Positions 11,001 through 20,601 of a stretch of DNA of 64,000 bases are shown here, piece after piece (the first letter of the stretch is position 1; every line of letters starts with the position of its first letter). This stretch comes from Pasteurella oralis (lineage in GTDB: Bacteria; Pseudomonadota; Gammaproteobacteria; Enterobacterales; Pasteurellaceae). Where the stretch lies: contig NZ_NXGB01000003.1 of the NCBI RefSeq assembly GCF_002850605.1, positions 124,001 to 188,000 of the forward strand. The letters run 5' to 3'. The position numbers were made by a program, and so were the translations under genes. The notes beneath the pieces are model-generated. The model saw nothing but the letters and a program-made list of their open reading frames with translations, was not told the DNA's origin and made no database searches.

Positions 11001-11081
11001 TGCCCGTGCGAATAGAGGGACTTTCTATTATAATCGTAGGCATTTTCTGTTGATTAAAATAATATTTATAGGATAACGACA

Positions 11082-12962
11082 ATGTTAATTGAAAAACTTC
11101 ACAGTATGACAAGCAGTTGGGTATCAAAGTTACTGCTGGGTATCATTGCTGTCGCTTTCGTGCTAAGTGGTGTGACAGGCTATGTGTTTACTCGTGTGGA
11201 TACATCTGCAGTAAAAGTAAATGGCGAGGAAATTTCACAGCAAACTTTTTATCAACGCTATGAGTCGGAGTCAGAACGTTTGAGACAACAACTTGGTGCT
11301 CAATTTGCCGCATTATCAGGTTCACCAGAATTTATTGCTGGTTTAAGACAAAGTGTATTAAATAATTTAATCAACCAAGAATTATTGCGTCAGTATGCAG
11401 ATGATTTAAAAATTGGTATTAGTGACGAACGTATCAAACAACAAATTGTCACCAGCCAAATTTTCCAAACAGAGGGTAAATTTGATAACAATCTATACCA
11501 GAGAATGTTGCAATTAAATGGGTTCACTGCGGATGCTTATGCCAATATTGTGCGTGAGGCATTACGTTTAGAGCAATTACAAACAGGATTAGCAGAAAGT
11601 GAGTTTATTGTACCTGCCCAACAAGCACAGTTGACAGAATTATTTTTTCAAGCGCGTAAAGTGCGTTTAGCACCGTTTTCAGTAGAAGATGTGATGGCAA
11701 AGCAAAGTGTATCTGAAGAAGAAATTAAAGCCTATTATGAAGCAAATAAAAGTGCATTTTTAGTGCCAGAATTAGCGAAAGTACAATACATCACCTTGAC
11801 CAGAGCAGATGTCGAGAAAAATATCCAAGTTTCTGATGTAGAAATTGCACAATATTATCAAGACAATAAAGCACTTTATGTTTCACAAGGTCAGCAACGT
11901 TTATCTCATATCCAAGTCGCCACAGAAGAAGAAGCACAAGCAATTTATAAAGAATTACAAGATGGTGCAAATTTTGCTGGTTTAGCCGGTGCGCGCTCTT
12001 TAGATAAAATTTCAGCACAAAATGGTGGTGATTTAAGTTGGGCTAGTGCCGGAACATTCCCAAAAGCTTTTGAAGACGCGGCAGATGTGTTGGCTGTGGG
12101 TCAATATAGTCAACCAGTGAAAGTCGATAATCACTATCACATTATCTTAGTCACAGAACGTAAAGAAGCTTCAGCTTTACCATTAGAAGTAGTAAAAACG
12201 CAAATTGCGGATCAAATTCGTCAAAATTTAGTAAATAATCAATATTATTCGATTGAAAAACAAATTGCTGAAAAAGCATTTGAGCATCCAGAAGGTTTAG
12301 AAAAAGCAGCAGAAGTGGCGGGTTTACAAATTCAACAAACGGATTATTTCTCTGCAAATGATGTGCCTGCTGAGTTAAATTATCCAAATGTGGTGGCTGC
12401 GGTATTCCACTCTGATATTTCACAAGGTGGTGTGAACTCTGAACCGATGAATGTTGGTGAGCAGCATGCGGTAGTAGTTCGTGTATTAGAACATAAAGCA
12501 GAAGGGACTAGAACATTAGAAGAGGCTAAAGCCGATATTACTGCGTATTTAACGCGTCAAAAAGCAGAAGAAATTGTGCTGGCTGAAGCATCTAAAGCCG
12601 CTGAAGTATTACGTACTGATTCTAAAGCCGCATTACCTGCAGGTATTCATTTTGCCGATGAAGAAAAATGGATATTTGCGGATAATCGCGATCCTGCATT
12701 AAATAATGTGATTTTCTCAATGCAGCTCAATGATGATAAGCCAAGCTATACCGCAGCAAAAGCGGGTAATGGTAATGTTGTATTGGTGGAATTAAGTGCG
12801 ATTGAACATGGTGCTTTAACTGCAGCTGAAAGCGAAATCTTTACACAACAAATTGCACAAGCTCGTCAAATTGAATTACAAAATAAATTACTACAAGCTC
12901 TACGTGCTAAAGCCAAAATTGAAGTGAATGAACAATTCTTTAAACAAGCTGAAGAACAGTAA
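11082..12962 (+). CDS. ppiD: Periplasmic folding chaperone PpiD
   Basis: 626 residues, a membrane-anchored SurA-like chaperone. A short cytoplasmic start and one transmembrane helix (about residues 16-36) are followed by the SurA-N-like chaperone domain, a parvulin-type isomerase domain at about 265-360 (LSHIQVATEEEAQ, GGDLSWASAG), and a C-terminal chaperone region. It works at the SecYEG translocon on emerging periplasmic and outer-membrane proteins. A TATAAT at 11029-11034 could be its -10 box, but I see no good -35. In E. coli hupB lies between lon and ppiD; here it is absent. Confidence 0.95.
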   Translation: MLIEKLHSMTSSWVSKLLLGIIAVAFVLSGVTGYVFTRVDTSAVKVNGEEISQQTFYQRYESESERLRQQLGAQFAALSGSPEFIAGLRQSVLNNLINQELLRQYADDLKIGISDERIKQQIVTSQIFQTEGKFDNNLYQRMLQLNGFTADAYANIVREALRLEQLQTGLAESEFIVPAQQAQLTELFFQARKVRLAPFSVEDVMAKQSVSEEEIKAYYEANKSAFLVPELAKVQYITLTRADVEKNIQVSDVEIAQYYQDNKALYVSQGQQRLSHIQVATEEEAQAIYKELQDGANFAGLAGARSLDKISAQNGGDLSWASAGTFPKAFEDAADVLAVGQYSQPVKVDNHYHIILVTERKEASALPLEVVKTQIADQIRQNLVNNQYYSIEKQIAEKAFEHPEGLEKAAEVAGLQIQQTDYFSANDVPAELNYPNVVAAVFHSDISQGGVNSEPMNVGEQHAVVVRVLEHKAEGTRTLEEAKADITAYLTRQKAEEIVLAEASKAAEVLRTDSKAALPAGIHFADEEKWIFADNRDPALNNVIFSMQLNDDKPSYTAAKAGNGNVVLVELSAIEHGALTAAESEIFTQQIAQARQIELQNKLLQALRAKAKIEVNEQFFKQAEEQ

Positions 12963-12979
12963 TTCATGTTTATTTAAGC

Positions 12980-13006
12980 GCCTAGCATAATCCGCTAGGC
13001 TTTTTT
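12980..13006 (+). terminator. ppiD terminator
   Basis: GCCTAGC (12980-12986) pairs with GCTAGGC (12994-13000), followed by six T. Confidence 0.9.
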
Positions 13007-13237
13007 GTCTCTGTGAGTGGTAAAGTGCGGTCAGTTTTGGTGAAGTTTTAAGATGATGTTGCACTGATATAGTACTCAAATCCTATCTGGATCAAGGGAT
13101 ACAATATACAATGTGTTTTGGATTTTAAGTCATACTTGAGTCTGATTTTAGTTATAAACGCGAATATGACATTATGACAATTTTTCTACATTGTACTTTG
13201 AACCATGCTAGAAATTTACGCTATCGACTCAAGCGAT

Positions 13238-14632
13238 TTATTGTTCTGGCAGCCAACCTAAACCAATGGCTTTATATAATGAAATTAAGTTATTGGCTTT
13301 GGCTAATTGGTTGTCTAATAGTTTTTCTTCAAGCATGAATTGATCGAGTTTTGTTTGTAAAGTGCGATCAAATGTCTGTTCACCGTATTGAAACAGTTTC
13401 TGGCTATCGATACTTTGTCGTTGTTTAGTCGCTAAAGTTTGCGTTAATAAGTCATGCTGATGAGTAAGTGCAAATTGTAGTTGATAGCTACTGTCGACTT
13501 CCGCGAGTGCTTTCAGTAATGTTTGATCATATTGAAGTAAGGCTTGTTGTAAGCGTGCATCAGCAACTTTAATATTGGCTTGAATACGTCCGGCAGTAAA
13601 AATAGGGAGCTGAATTCCTGCACTGATAAAATTTTGCCATGCATTTAAAGTAGGTAAATCACTATCTAATTTAATTCGTCCTGTTTGCCATAAAAATTGA
13701 ATATCGAATCGAGGTAATAAATCCGCTTTAGCACTGGCTAATTTTGCAGCATGGGCATTAACATTTGCTGCTTGTGCTTGAATATCAGGGCGTTGAGTCA
13801 ATAAATCACTCGGATGAATTCCTTGAGGTGGTGCAGGAAGGTGGACCAGTACATCTGCTTTTTTCATTTGTGTTAGATTTAACTTGAACGTTTGAGGAAC
13901 TGAACCAACTAAGATGGCAATAGCGCGCTGATATGTATCGAATTGGGCTTGCAATATTGCGCTTTTAGCTGTGATTGATTGTAATTGACTTTTTACTTCA
14001 TTAAGCTCATAAGCTGTAGTTTGTCCCGCGTTAAAACGCCCAGTAACATAACGTTGTAAATCTTGTAGAGTCGTTAAGGTACGTTGTAAAAGCGCTTGTT
14101 GTTTTATGGTGTGTAAAGCTTTTAAGTAATAACTTGCAATCTCGCTAGCAATCAACATTTGGCTACCGTAAACCTGCTGTTGTGATGCGGCTACTGCAGC
14201 TTGTGCTGCATCCTCATCGCTTTGTTTTTGCCCAAAAATATCAGGTTCCCAAGCCGCACTTATACCTCCAACGCGATTTTGTGGACTCATATCAAATTGT
14301 TCAATATCTATATGCGCTTTTCCTAGATTGCCCGTTGCGGCAAGTGTTGGAAACAGTCTAGCATGTGCTAGTTGAGCAATAGCTTGCGCTTCTGCTAATT
14401 GACTTTTAGCAATAGCAATATCATAGTTGTGCACTAATCCTCGTTGAATCAAATCAACAAGCAGTGGATCTTGCCAACTTTCCCACCATTGTTGTATGGC
14501 TTGTTGACCAGAATTGATATTCGCTTGAGTATATTCGGTAGGTAATGTGATTTGCGATGGCAAATCAATTTGTGTATTTTGACAACTTGTTAAAAATGCG
14601 CTCAAAACAAGCGTAATCAACGTTTTTTGCAT
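13238..14632 (-). CDS. Outer-membrane factor lipoprotein (TolC/NodT family)
   Basis: 464-residue efflux outer-membrane lipoprotein. The signal peptide ends in the lipobox LTSC with Cys17 as the lipid anchor. The rest shows the two repeated helical OEP domains of the NodT/OprM type (for example LRQRPDIQAQAAN-like LTQRPDIQ near 283 and alternating long amphipathic helices). It should form the trimeric channel through the outer membrane. It is last in a four-gene minus-strand operon, 11 bases after the permease, so it probably serves the HlyD-RbbA-permease exporter. E. coli yhiI-rbbA-yhhJ lacks such a partner as I remember it. Confidence 0.92.
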   Translation of the reverse strand: MQKTLITLVLSAFLTSCQNTQIDLPSQITLPTEYTQANINSGQQAIQQWWESWQDPLLVDLIQRGLVHNYDIAIAKSQLAEAQAIAQLAHARLFPTLAATGNLGKAHIDIEQFDMSPQNRVGGISAAWEPDIFGQKQSDEDAAQAAVAASQQQVYGSQMLIASEIASYYLKALHTIKQQALLQRTLTTLQDLQRYVTGRFNAGQTTAYELNEVKSQLQSITAKSAILQAQFDTYQRAIAILVGSVPQTFKLNLTQMKKADVLVHLPAPPQGIHPSDLLTQRPDIQAQAANVNAHAAKLASAKADLLPRFDIQFLWQTGRIKLDSDLPTLNAWQNFISAGIQLPIFTAGRIQANIKVADARLQQALLQYDQTLLKALAEVDSSYQLQFALTHQHDLLTQTLATKQRQSIDSQKLFQYGEQTFDRTLQTKLDQFMLEEKLLDNQLAKANNLISLYKAIGLGWLPEQ

Positions 14633-14643
14633 AATCTTTTTCC

Positions 14644-15768
14644 TTAGCTTTGGCGAGCGAGCATACTTCTAAAACGTAAAATAGCAATACTAATAAATAG
14701 TGCTCCCATCAATGTAATGATCAATACGCGTGGCCAAATTACAGCCATACCAGCGCCTCGAAACAACACATCTTGTCCTATGGCGATAAATTGAGTGAGT
14801 GGCGAAAACTGCATAATGTGTTGCACAATTAGAGGCATATTTTCTAGTGGAGATAAACTGCCAGAAAGCAAATAAAGTACGATATAAACAGGCAAGCAAA
14901 GTAAACTAAATTGTGGCATAGTTGGCGCATGTGTGGCGAGATAAATCCCCAGTCCTGCCATTGAGGAGAGAAAAATTGCTTCCGTTGCAATAAATAGACT
15001 AATAGAGCCATTAATAGGTACATCGATAAATTTGTGTACGACAAAATATAAAGACAGGAATGCCGCAATAAGAATGATTAAACCATTAGCCAAAATCTTT
15101 GAAATCACAATTTCACTGGCACTGACTGGCATCACTAATAAATGTTCAATCGTGCCATGTTCTCGTTCACGAATCACGGCAGCACCGACGAGAATTAACG
15201 TCAGTAATGTTGAATTCCCCGTGATTTGGGTGACGGGCATATACCATTCTGTTTTTAAATTACTGTTAAACAGGACATTTATTTTGGGGGTAATCAGCCT
15301 GGTGTCTATTGGTGTTTTAGTTAGATATTCGGTGATTTGTTGACTAATGATTTGTTGTAAATAGCTTGCTCCTACAGCCGCTTGTGACATGGCGGTGGCA
15401 TCCACTAATAATTGTAATTCTGGTTGTTTATTCGCAAGTAAGTCTGCTGTGAAATTAGCTGGAATAGTCAACACAAAAATATATTCACCGCTGTCCATTG
15501 CATCATCAATTTGTTCAGGCTTGATTTCGACGACTTTGTTGAATTGTGGCGGTAACATCGCATCTTGAAAACGGAAAGAAAGTGCGCTTCGATCTTCATT
15601 TAAAATAGCAACTGAGGCATTTTTGACTTCTGTCGTAATTCCTTTTGCGATAGAGTAAATGGTGATGGTAAACATAATAATTACCAGTATGAGTAATGTA
15701 AAATCACTAAAGAAGCTGCGAATTTCTTTACCACATAAGAAATAAACATTTTTTATCCATTGTTGCAT
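14644..15768 (-). CDS. yhhJ: ABC-2 type transport permease (YhhJ-like)
   Basis: 374 residues (E. coli YhhJ is 375). One N-terminal transmembrane helix (about 20-42) precedes a large periplasmic domain (about 45-175). At least five further membrane helices lie in the C-terminal half, including the ABC-2 permease signature VIREREHGTIEHLLVMPVSASE. It forms half of the membrane pore; the other half is probably the C-terminal part of the RbbA-like protein. It begins one base after the stop of that gene, so the two are translationally linked. Confidence 0.93.
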   Translation of the reverse strand: MQQWIKNVYFLCGKEIRSFFSDFTLLILVIIMFTITIYSIAKGITTEVKNASVAILNEDRSALSFRFQDAMLPPQFNKVVEIKPEQIDDAMDSGEYIFVLTIPANFTADLLANKQPELQLLVDATAMSQAAVGASYLQQIISQQITEYLTKTPIDTRLITPKINVLFNSNLKTEWYMPVTQITGNSTLLTLILVGAAVIREREHGTIEHLLVMPVSASEIVISKILANGLIILIAAFLSLYFVVHKFIDVPINGSISLFIATEAIFLSSMAGLGIYLATHAPTMPQFSLLCLPVYIVLYLLSGSLSPLENMPLIVQHIMQFSPLTQFIAIGQDVLFRGAGMAVIWPRVLIITLMGALFISIAILRFRSMLARQS

Positions 15769-15769
15769 G

Positions 15770-18502
15770 TCATTTCTCCTGTTTTTTCAAAAGGATACAA
15801 GTTAGTGCTAAATAAATGGCAAAAAAGAGGAGTAGCACGGCGTATAAATCTAAAAAGTGGCTAAAACCTAATCCTTTAGTAAAGGCTCCTAAACTAATTA
15901 AATGATACCAACTTGTTGGAAAGCCTAATCCCATCCAATAACCAATGCCTGTAATTGTTGAACGTGGGTAAAGTAAGCCCGAAAAATTAATCGTTGGAAT
16001 GATAGTGATAATGGCGGTAGCAAAAATCGCTGCAACTTGAGATTTAACAAAGGCAGAAATGAGTAAACCGAATGCTGTTGCGGCTAATACGAGGCACAGC
16101 GCACCTAAGCTCATTGCCCCAAAAGAGCCTGTCATTGGCACCTCAATGACCCAAATTACTAGCGCAACGAGCATTAAATAATTTAGCATAGCTAAAAAAA
16201 CATAGGGTAGCTGTTTACCGAGTACATATTGTAAGATGCTGGCTGGTGAGCCATAGAGATTAGTAATTGAACCAATTTCTTTTTCACGTACTACGGCAAG
16301 GGCTGTCATCATAGATGGAATTAACATTAAAGTGACCATGATTAAGCCGGGAGAAATTGCATTTACGCTACGGAAAGTTTGGTTATACATAAATCGCACT
16401 TCTAAGCTAGCCACTTGTGGCAACGTAATGCTATTTTGCTGATAAAGCTGTTTTTGGTATTGGAACAGAATTTGTTGTATATAAGCAACCATATTTTCGC
16501 CAGTAAAAGGCATCGAACCATCGACATAAAAAGCAACTTCTGGCTTACGCTGCTGTAATAAATCTCGTCCAAAGTGGGGCGGAATTTCAATGATTAATCT
16601 TGCTTTGCCTGTCTTTAAAAATTCGCCCAAATTCGACCGCTCTTTGATGGGTTCAAGTGCTTTAAAATAGGCAGAGCTACTAAATTGCTCAATGAGTTGG
16701 CGACTTTCATAACTTTGATCTTGATCGAGTACGCTAAAGCTTAATTCATTGGTGTCAAAAGAAATTCCCCAGCTGCCAGTAAATAAAAGAATAATTGGAC
16801 CTAAAATTGCAAAGATTAAACGGATACGATCACGGAGGATTTCTTTTCCTTCACGTAGTGCAAAGGTCCAAATGCAACTGAACCAATATAAAATGGGATG
16901 AGGAGTACTATTCTCTTGCAAGGATGTCACTTCGTTTGCTATAGGTTGATCTGGTGTTATTGTTTGTGAGATTGATTGATCAGATTGTTCTGCTAAAAAG
17001 TCGATAAAAGCTTGCTCTAAAGTGTCAGCATTACGTTGCTGGCGTAATTGTTCTGGCGTACCTACCGCTAATACTTTTCCTCGATGCATTAAAGATATAC
17101 GATCACAACGTTGCGCTTCATTCATGAAATGAGTTGAGACAAAAATAGTCATTTTTTCTTCGCGTGAAAGCTGCGCTAGATATTGCCAAAACATATCACG
17201 TGCAGCTGGGTCAACACCAGACGTTGGTTCATCTAAAATTAACACTTTAGGATGGTGTAAACAGGCTGCGGCAAGTTGTAGGCGTTGGCGGATACCAAGT
17301 GATAATTGGCTGGGTAAGCTATCGGCAATATCGTCAAGTTGAAACTGAGTTAGTGCTTGATTGACTGCTTCGTGACCTCTTTTGCCTTCGAGTTCATACA
17401 GTTTGGCATGTAAGATAAGATTTTGGCGCAGCGTTAACTCTTCATAAAGTGAGAATGCTTGTGACATATAGCCCACTTGTTTACGTGTTTGCATGTTATC
17501 TGCATCAATAGGACTACCTAATAATGTGGCGCTTCCCGCTGTAACATCTAATAATCCAGTCAACATTTTCATAGTTGTGCTTTTGCCGCATCCATTTGAG
17601 CCTAAGAAACCAAAGATTTCACCTTGCGAGATTTGGAAGCTGACATTATCAACTGCAGTAAAATCGCCAAAAACTTTGGTTAATCCTTCTGCTTCAATGG
17701 CAAACGGCTGAGTTGGATCTGGCAAAAAAGGTGGAATTTGGCTTGAATCCCAGTGTGTTTGTTTAGATTCTGGTAACAATTTGATATAAGCTTGTTCAAG
17801 ATTATTAGCTTGTGTTACTTTTAGTACTTGTTGTGTAGGCGCATGAATGAGAATCTGCCCTGCATCCATCGCAATTAAATATTCAAATTGTTCTGATTCT
17901 TCAATGTAAGCTGTCGCAACAACGACTGTCATACCTTGATTTTCATTGCGTAATTCATTGACTAATGTCCAAAATTGGCGACGTGATAGAGGATCAACAC
18001 CTGTGGTTGGTTCATCTAAAATTAATAAATCAGGATCATGAACTAACGCACAACATAAACTGAGTTTTTGTTTCATGCCTCCGGAGAGTTTACCCGCAGC
18101 ACGCTGGGCAAAAGGAGCTAATCCTGTGGCACGCAATAAACGAGTAATACGTATTTGGCGTTGTTGAGTATTTAAGCCAAAAAGACGCGCATGAAATTCG
18201 ATATTTTCATAAACGGAAAGGGTTGGATAGAGATTTTTGCCTAAACCTTGTGGCATAAACGCAATCCGTTTCAATAAAGATTCGCGTTCAATCTTATTTG
18301 CTTGATTCAAACCAAAGACTTCAACGCTGCCTTGTTGAATGATTTTTACACCTGCAATAAGTGATAATAATGTTGATTTTCCGACACCATCAGGCCCGAT
18401 TAACCCAACAGTACAGCCTATCGGTAGTGCCAGTGACACACGATCAAGTGCGGTCGTTTTTTGGTAAGAATGTGATACATTCACCAAGCGAATAGCATCC
18501 AT
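15770..18502 (-). CDS. rbbA: RbbA-like fusion: two ABC ATPase domains plus ABC-2 permease
   Basis: 910 residues (E. coli RbbA is 911). The first ABC domain (about 1-230) has GPDGVGKS, LSGGMKQKLS and LLILDEPTTGVDP. The second (about 270-500) has GSNGCGKS, LSLGIRQRLQ and VLILDEPTSGVDP. The C-terminal 350 residues are an ABC-2 permease with a periplasmic loop and about six helices. E. coli RbbA was described as a ribosome-associated ATPase, but the fused permease and the exporter neighbours here argue for a membrane transporter. Near the N-terminus, QKTTALDRV includes residues encoded by an uptake signal (18446). Confidence 0.94.
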   Translation of the reverse strand: MDAIRLVNVSHSYQKTTALDRVSLALPIGCTVGLIGPDGVGKSTLLSLIAGVKIIQQGSVEVFGLNQANKIERESLLKRIAFMPQGLGKNLYPTLSVYENIEFHARLFGLNTQQRQIRITRLLRATGLAPFAQRAAGKLSGGMKQKLSLCCALVHDPDLLILDEPTTGVDPLSRRQFWTLVNELRNENQGMTVVVATAYIEESEQFEYLIAMDAGQILIHAPTQQVLKVTQANNLEQAYIKLLPESKQTHWDSSQIPPFLPDPTQPFAIEAEGLTKVFGDFTAVDNVSFQISQGEIFGFLGSNGCGKSTTMKMLTGLLDVTAGSATLLGSPIDADNMQTRKQVGYMSQAFSLYEELTLRQNLILHAKLYELEGKRGHEAVNQALTQFQLDDIADSLPSQLSLGIRQRLQLAAACLHHPKVLILDEPTSGVDPAARDMFWQYLAQLSREEKMTIFVSTHFMNEAQRCDRISLMHRGKVLAVGTPEQLRQQRNADTLEQAFIDFLAEQSDQSISQTITPDQPIANEVTSLQENSTPHPILYWFSCIWTFALREGKEILRDRIRLIFAILGPIILLFTGSWGISFDTNELSFSVLDQDQSYESRQLIEQFSSSAYFKALEPIKERSNLGEFLKTGKARLIIEIPPHFGRDLLQQRKPEVAFYVDGSMPFTGENMVAYIQQILFQYQKQLYQQNSITLPQVASLEVRFMYNQTFRSVNAISPGLIMVTLMLIPSMMTALAVVREKEIGSITNLYGSPASILQYVLGKQLPYVFLAMLNYLMLVALVIWVIEVPMTGSFGAMSLGALCLVLAATAFGLLISAFVKSQVAAIFATAIITIIPTINFSGLLYPRSTITGIGYWMGLGFPTSWYHLISLGAFTKGLGFSHFLDLYAVLLLFFAIYLALTCILLKKQEK

Positions 18503-18517
18503 TACGTACCTCTATTG

Positions 18518-19480
18518 TTATTTTGGTAGCTTAATTTGTAGTTCTGGTGTCCAATCGGTTGTGTTAAGACGGACAAAACCATTACCTGTCATACCGCCTT
18601 TCAGATAGTTAGCGTATTGTTGTGCAATATCAGCAGGGATTTGGAGCTTGACTTTGAACATCAATTTTTCACGTTCTGTATCCGTTTCAACAAATTTAGG
18701 GGTAAATTGTGCTTCTGCTGCAACATAGGTGACTTTAGCAGGAAAAACCGCCTCTAAACCATCAAACACAATACGTGCTTCCGTATTGAGTGGAATTTGA
18801 TTTACTATTGGTGCAGGGAGGAATAAATTCATACTTGCATCAGTTAAATCTAGCAAGCTGGCGATTTTATGTCCTGCTGCAATGACATGACCATTATCGA
18901 CTAATTTATATTCAACACGTCCAGCTTTAGGCGCTTTAATTTGTAAATCATTCAGCATGGAAGTGATTTGAGCGAGTTGTGCATTGGCTTGTTCAACAGC
19001 AGCTTGTGCTTCTGTCGTGGCAATTTCTAAAGCATGTAAGTTAGCTTTTGCGGCATCACGTAAGGCAATCCGCTTTTCTAATTCGGCTTGTGAGATTAAT
19101 TTGTTACTTCGCAGTTGTGTTGCATTATCAACATCAAGCTGTGCAGTTTTGAGTTGCTGCTGTTGGGCTTCAATCTGTACTAACGTGCGTTTAACAGCTT
19201 GTTGTACTTGTTGTTTTCTTGCTGTGGCAGTATCGACTTGTGCTTGGATAGTGTCAGAAGAGAGTGTAGCAAGTAGGGCATCTTTTTTGACATATTCGCC
19301 TTCAGTGACGAAAACTTGTTGAATTCGTCCAGCATATAAACTAGCAACATCTAAGCGAGAAAATTCTAAACGTCCATTTGAATGGGCAAAATGAGTGGGT
19401 TCAGTACCTTGATGGTATTGATTCCAGTAGAAACCAAATCCAATGGCAATGAGAACAATCAGAACGAGTGCTTTTTTCAT
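18518..19480 (-). CDS. yhiI: HlyD-family membrane-fusion adaptor (YhiI-like)
   Basis: 320-residue periplasmic adaptor with an N-terminal membrane anchor (about residues 4-20), a lipoyl half-motif (GRIQQVFVTEGEYVKKDALLATL, about 51-73), a long glutamine/alanine-rich coiled-coil hairpin (about 75-180) and a C-terminal beta domain. It should bridge the inner-membrane ABC transporter and the outer-membrane factor encoded further on in the operon. First gene of the operon, with its own promoter divergent from rpsB. Substrate unknown; E. coli relatives suggest drugs or hydrophobic compounds. Confidence 0.93.
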   Translation of the reverse strand: MKKALVLIVLIAIGFGFYWNQYHQGTEPTHFAHSNGRLEFSRLDVASLYAGRIQQVFVTEGEYVKKDALLATLSSDTIQAQVDTATARKQQVQQAVKRTLVQIEAQQQQLKTAQLDVDNATQLRSNKLISQAELEKRIALRDAAKANLHALEIATTEAQAAVEQANAQLAQITSMLNDLQIKAPKAGRVEYKLVDNGHVIAAGHKIASLLDLTDASMNLFLPAPIVNQIPLNTEARIVFDGLEAVFPAKVTYVAAEAQFTPKFVETDTEREKLMFKVKLQIPADIAQQYANYLKGGMTGNGFVRLNTTDWTPELQIKLPK

Positions 19481-19520
19481 TACGATCCCCTTATAACTAA
19501 AGATATGTAATGTGGTGAAG

Positions 19521-19549
19521 ATTATAACACAAATCGAATTCGAAGTGAA
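19521..19549 (-). promoter_or_regulatory. Promoter of the exporter operon
   Basis: On the minus strand TTCACT (19544-19549) and a perfect TATAAT (19521-19526) are 17 bases apart, 41 bases upstream of the adaptor start codon. Confidence 0.7.
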
Positions 19550-19639
19550 AAAATTGCTAGAATTTGACCGCTCTTTATGGTATAAAGCACCCCGTTATTT
19601 TGACTTTTGAAAAATAACATTGACATTTAATTTTTAACT

Positions 19640-19737
19640 TAGACATCACACACATATCTTGAGGGTAAATCGGGGTGCCAAACGGTCGATTTGCTTGGTA
19701 TGTGGAGGCTAAACCCCAAATTTAAAAGGAAAATATT
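19640..19737 (+). ncRNA. rpsB leader RNA, probable S2-binding autoregulatory element
   Basis: The untranslated leader of rpsB holds a nested structure. GGGGT (19672-19676) pairs with ACCCC (19713-19717), and inside it CCAA (19678-19681 region) pairs with TTGG (19695-19698). GTGGAGG (about 19702-19708) is then left near the ribosome site. E. coli rpsB-tsf is repressed by S2 binding to a conserved leader, so this is the expected place for such an element. The exact boundaries and the pseudoknot were not verified. TTGACT (19600) and TTGACA (19620) are candidate -35 boxes without convincing -10 partners. Confidence 0.55.
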
Positions 19738-20460
19738 ATGGCACAAGTTTCAATGCGCGATATGCTACAAGCTGGCGTTCACTTCGGTCACCAAACTCGT
19801 TACTGGAATCCAAAAATGAAACCATTCATTTTCGGACCACGCAACGGTGTACACATCATTAACTTAGAAAAAACAGTTCCTATGTTCAATGATGCGTTAG
19901 TTGAATTAACGCGTATCGCAGGTAACAACGGTAAAATCTTATTCGTTGGTACAAAACGTGCAGCAACTGAAGCAGTGAAAGCAGCAGCATTAGACTGTCA
20001 ACAATATTATGTAAACCACCGTTGGTTAGGTGGTATGTTGACTAACTGGAAAACAGTTCGTCAATCAATTAGACGTTTAAAAGATTTAGAAACTCAATCT
20101 CAAGACGGTACTTTCGACAAATTAACTAAGAAAGAAGCATTAATGCGTACTCGTGAGATGGAGAAACTTGAATTAAGTCTTGGTGGTATCAAAGAGATGG
20201 GTGGTTTACCAGATGCGTTATTCGTTATCGGTGCAGATCATGAGCACATCGCAGTGAAAGAAGCAAATAACTTAGGTATTCCTGTATTTGCTATCGTTGA
20301 TACTAACTCAGATCCAGATGGTGTTGATTACGTTATCCCTGGTAACGATGATGCAGCACGTGCAATTCAATTATATCTTTCAGCAGCAGCAGCGGCAGTT
20401 AAAGAAGGTCGTAATCAAAATGCTGTATCTGAAGAAAGTTTTGTTGCAGAAGCTGAGTAA
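19738..20460 (+). CDS. rpsB: 30S ribosomal protein S2
   Basis: 240 residues, the normal S2 length. The opening [24 protein letters not shown] is the family signature, and [14 protein letters not shown] and [24 protein letters not shown] are also conserved. Part of the small ribosomal subunit. The start follows an AAAGGA ribosome site. tsf follows after a terminator-like hairpin, the usual arrangement for making more S2 than EF-Ts. Confidence 0.99.
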   Translation: MAQVSMRDMLQAGVHFGHQTRYWNPKMKPFIFGPRNGVHIINLEKTVPMFNDALVELTRIAGNNGKILFVGTKRAATEAVKAAALDCQQYYVNHRWLGGMLTNWKTVRQSIRRLKDLETQSQDGTFDKLTKKEALMRTREMEKLELSLGGIKEMGGLPDALFVIGADHEHIAVKEANNLGIPVFAIVDTNSDPDGVDYVIPGNDDAARAIQLYLSAAAAAVKEGRNQNAVSEESFVAEAE

Positions 20461-20514
20461 TTTAAGTAGATAAGGCGAAAGCCCTTATTATTAATCACAA
20501 CGATTAATTGGTTA

Positions 20515-20546
20515 GCAGGGGGCTTGATTGAGTTCCCTGCTTTTTT
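20515..20546 (+). terminator. Partial terminator between rpsB and tsf
   Basis: GCAGGG (20515-20520) pairs with CCCTGC (20535-20540), followed by six T. A smaller hairpin, TAAGG-CCTTA, lies at about 20471-20487. In E. coli a similar intergenic terminator reduces tsf transcription relative to rpsB. Confidence 0.75.
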
Positions 20547-20601
20547 ATATAAAAGTGCGGTTAAAAAATTGCACAAAATAGAGTGGACAGAGGATTAAAA
20601 A

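Noticed and set aside
13073-13141. Distant inverted repeat ACTCAA...TTGAGT in the ppiD-OMF gap
   Set aside because: Six-base arms about 60 bases apart in AT-rich DNA are expected by chance; no other structure supports an RNA gene here.
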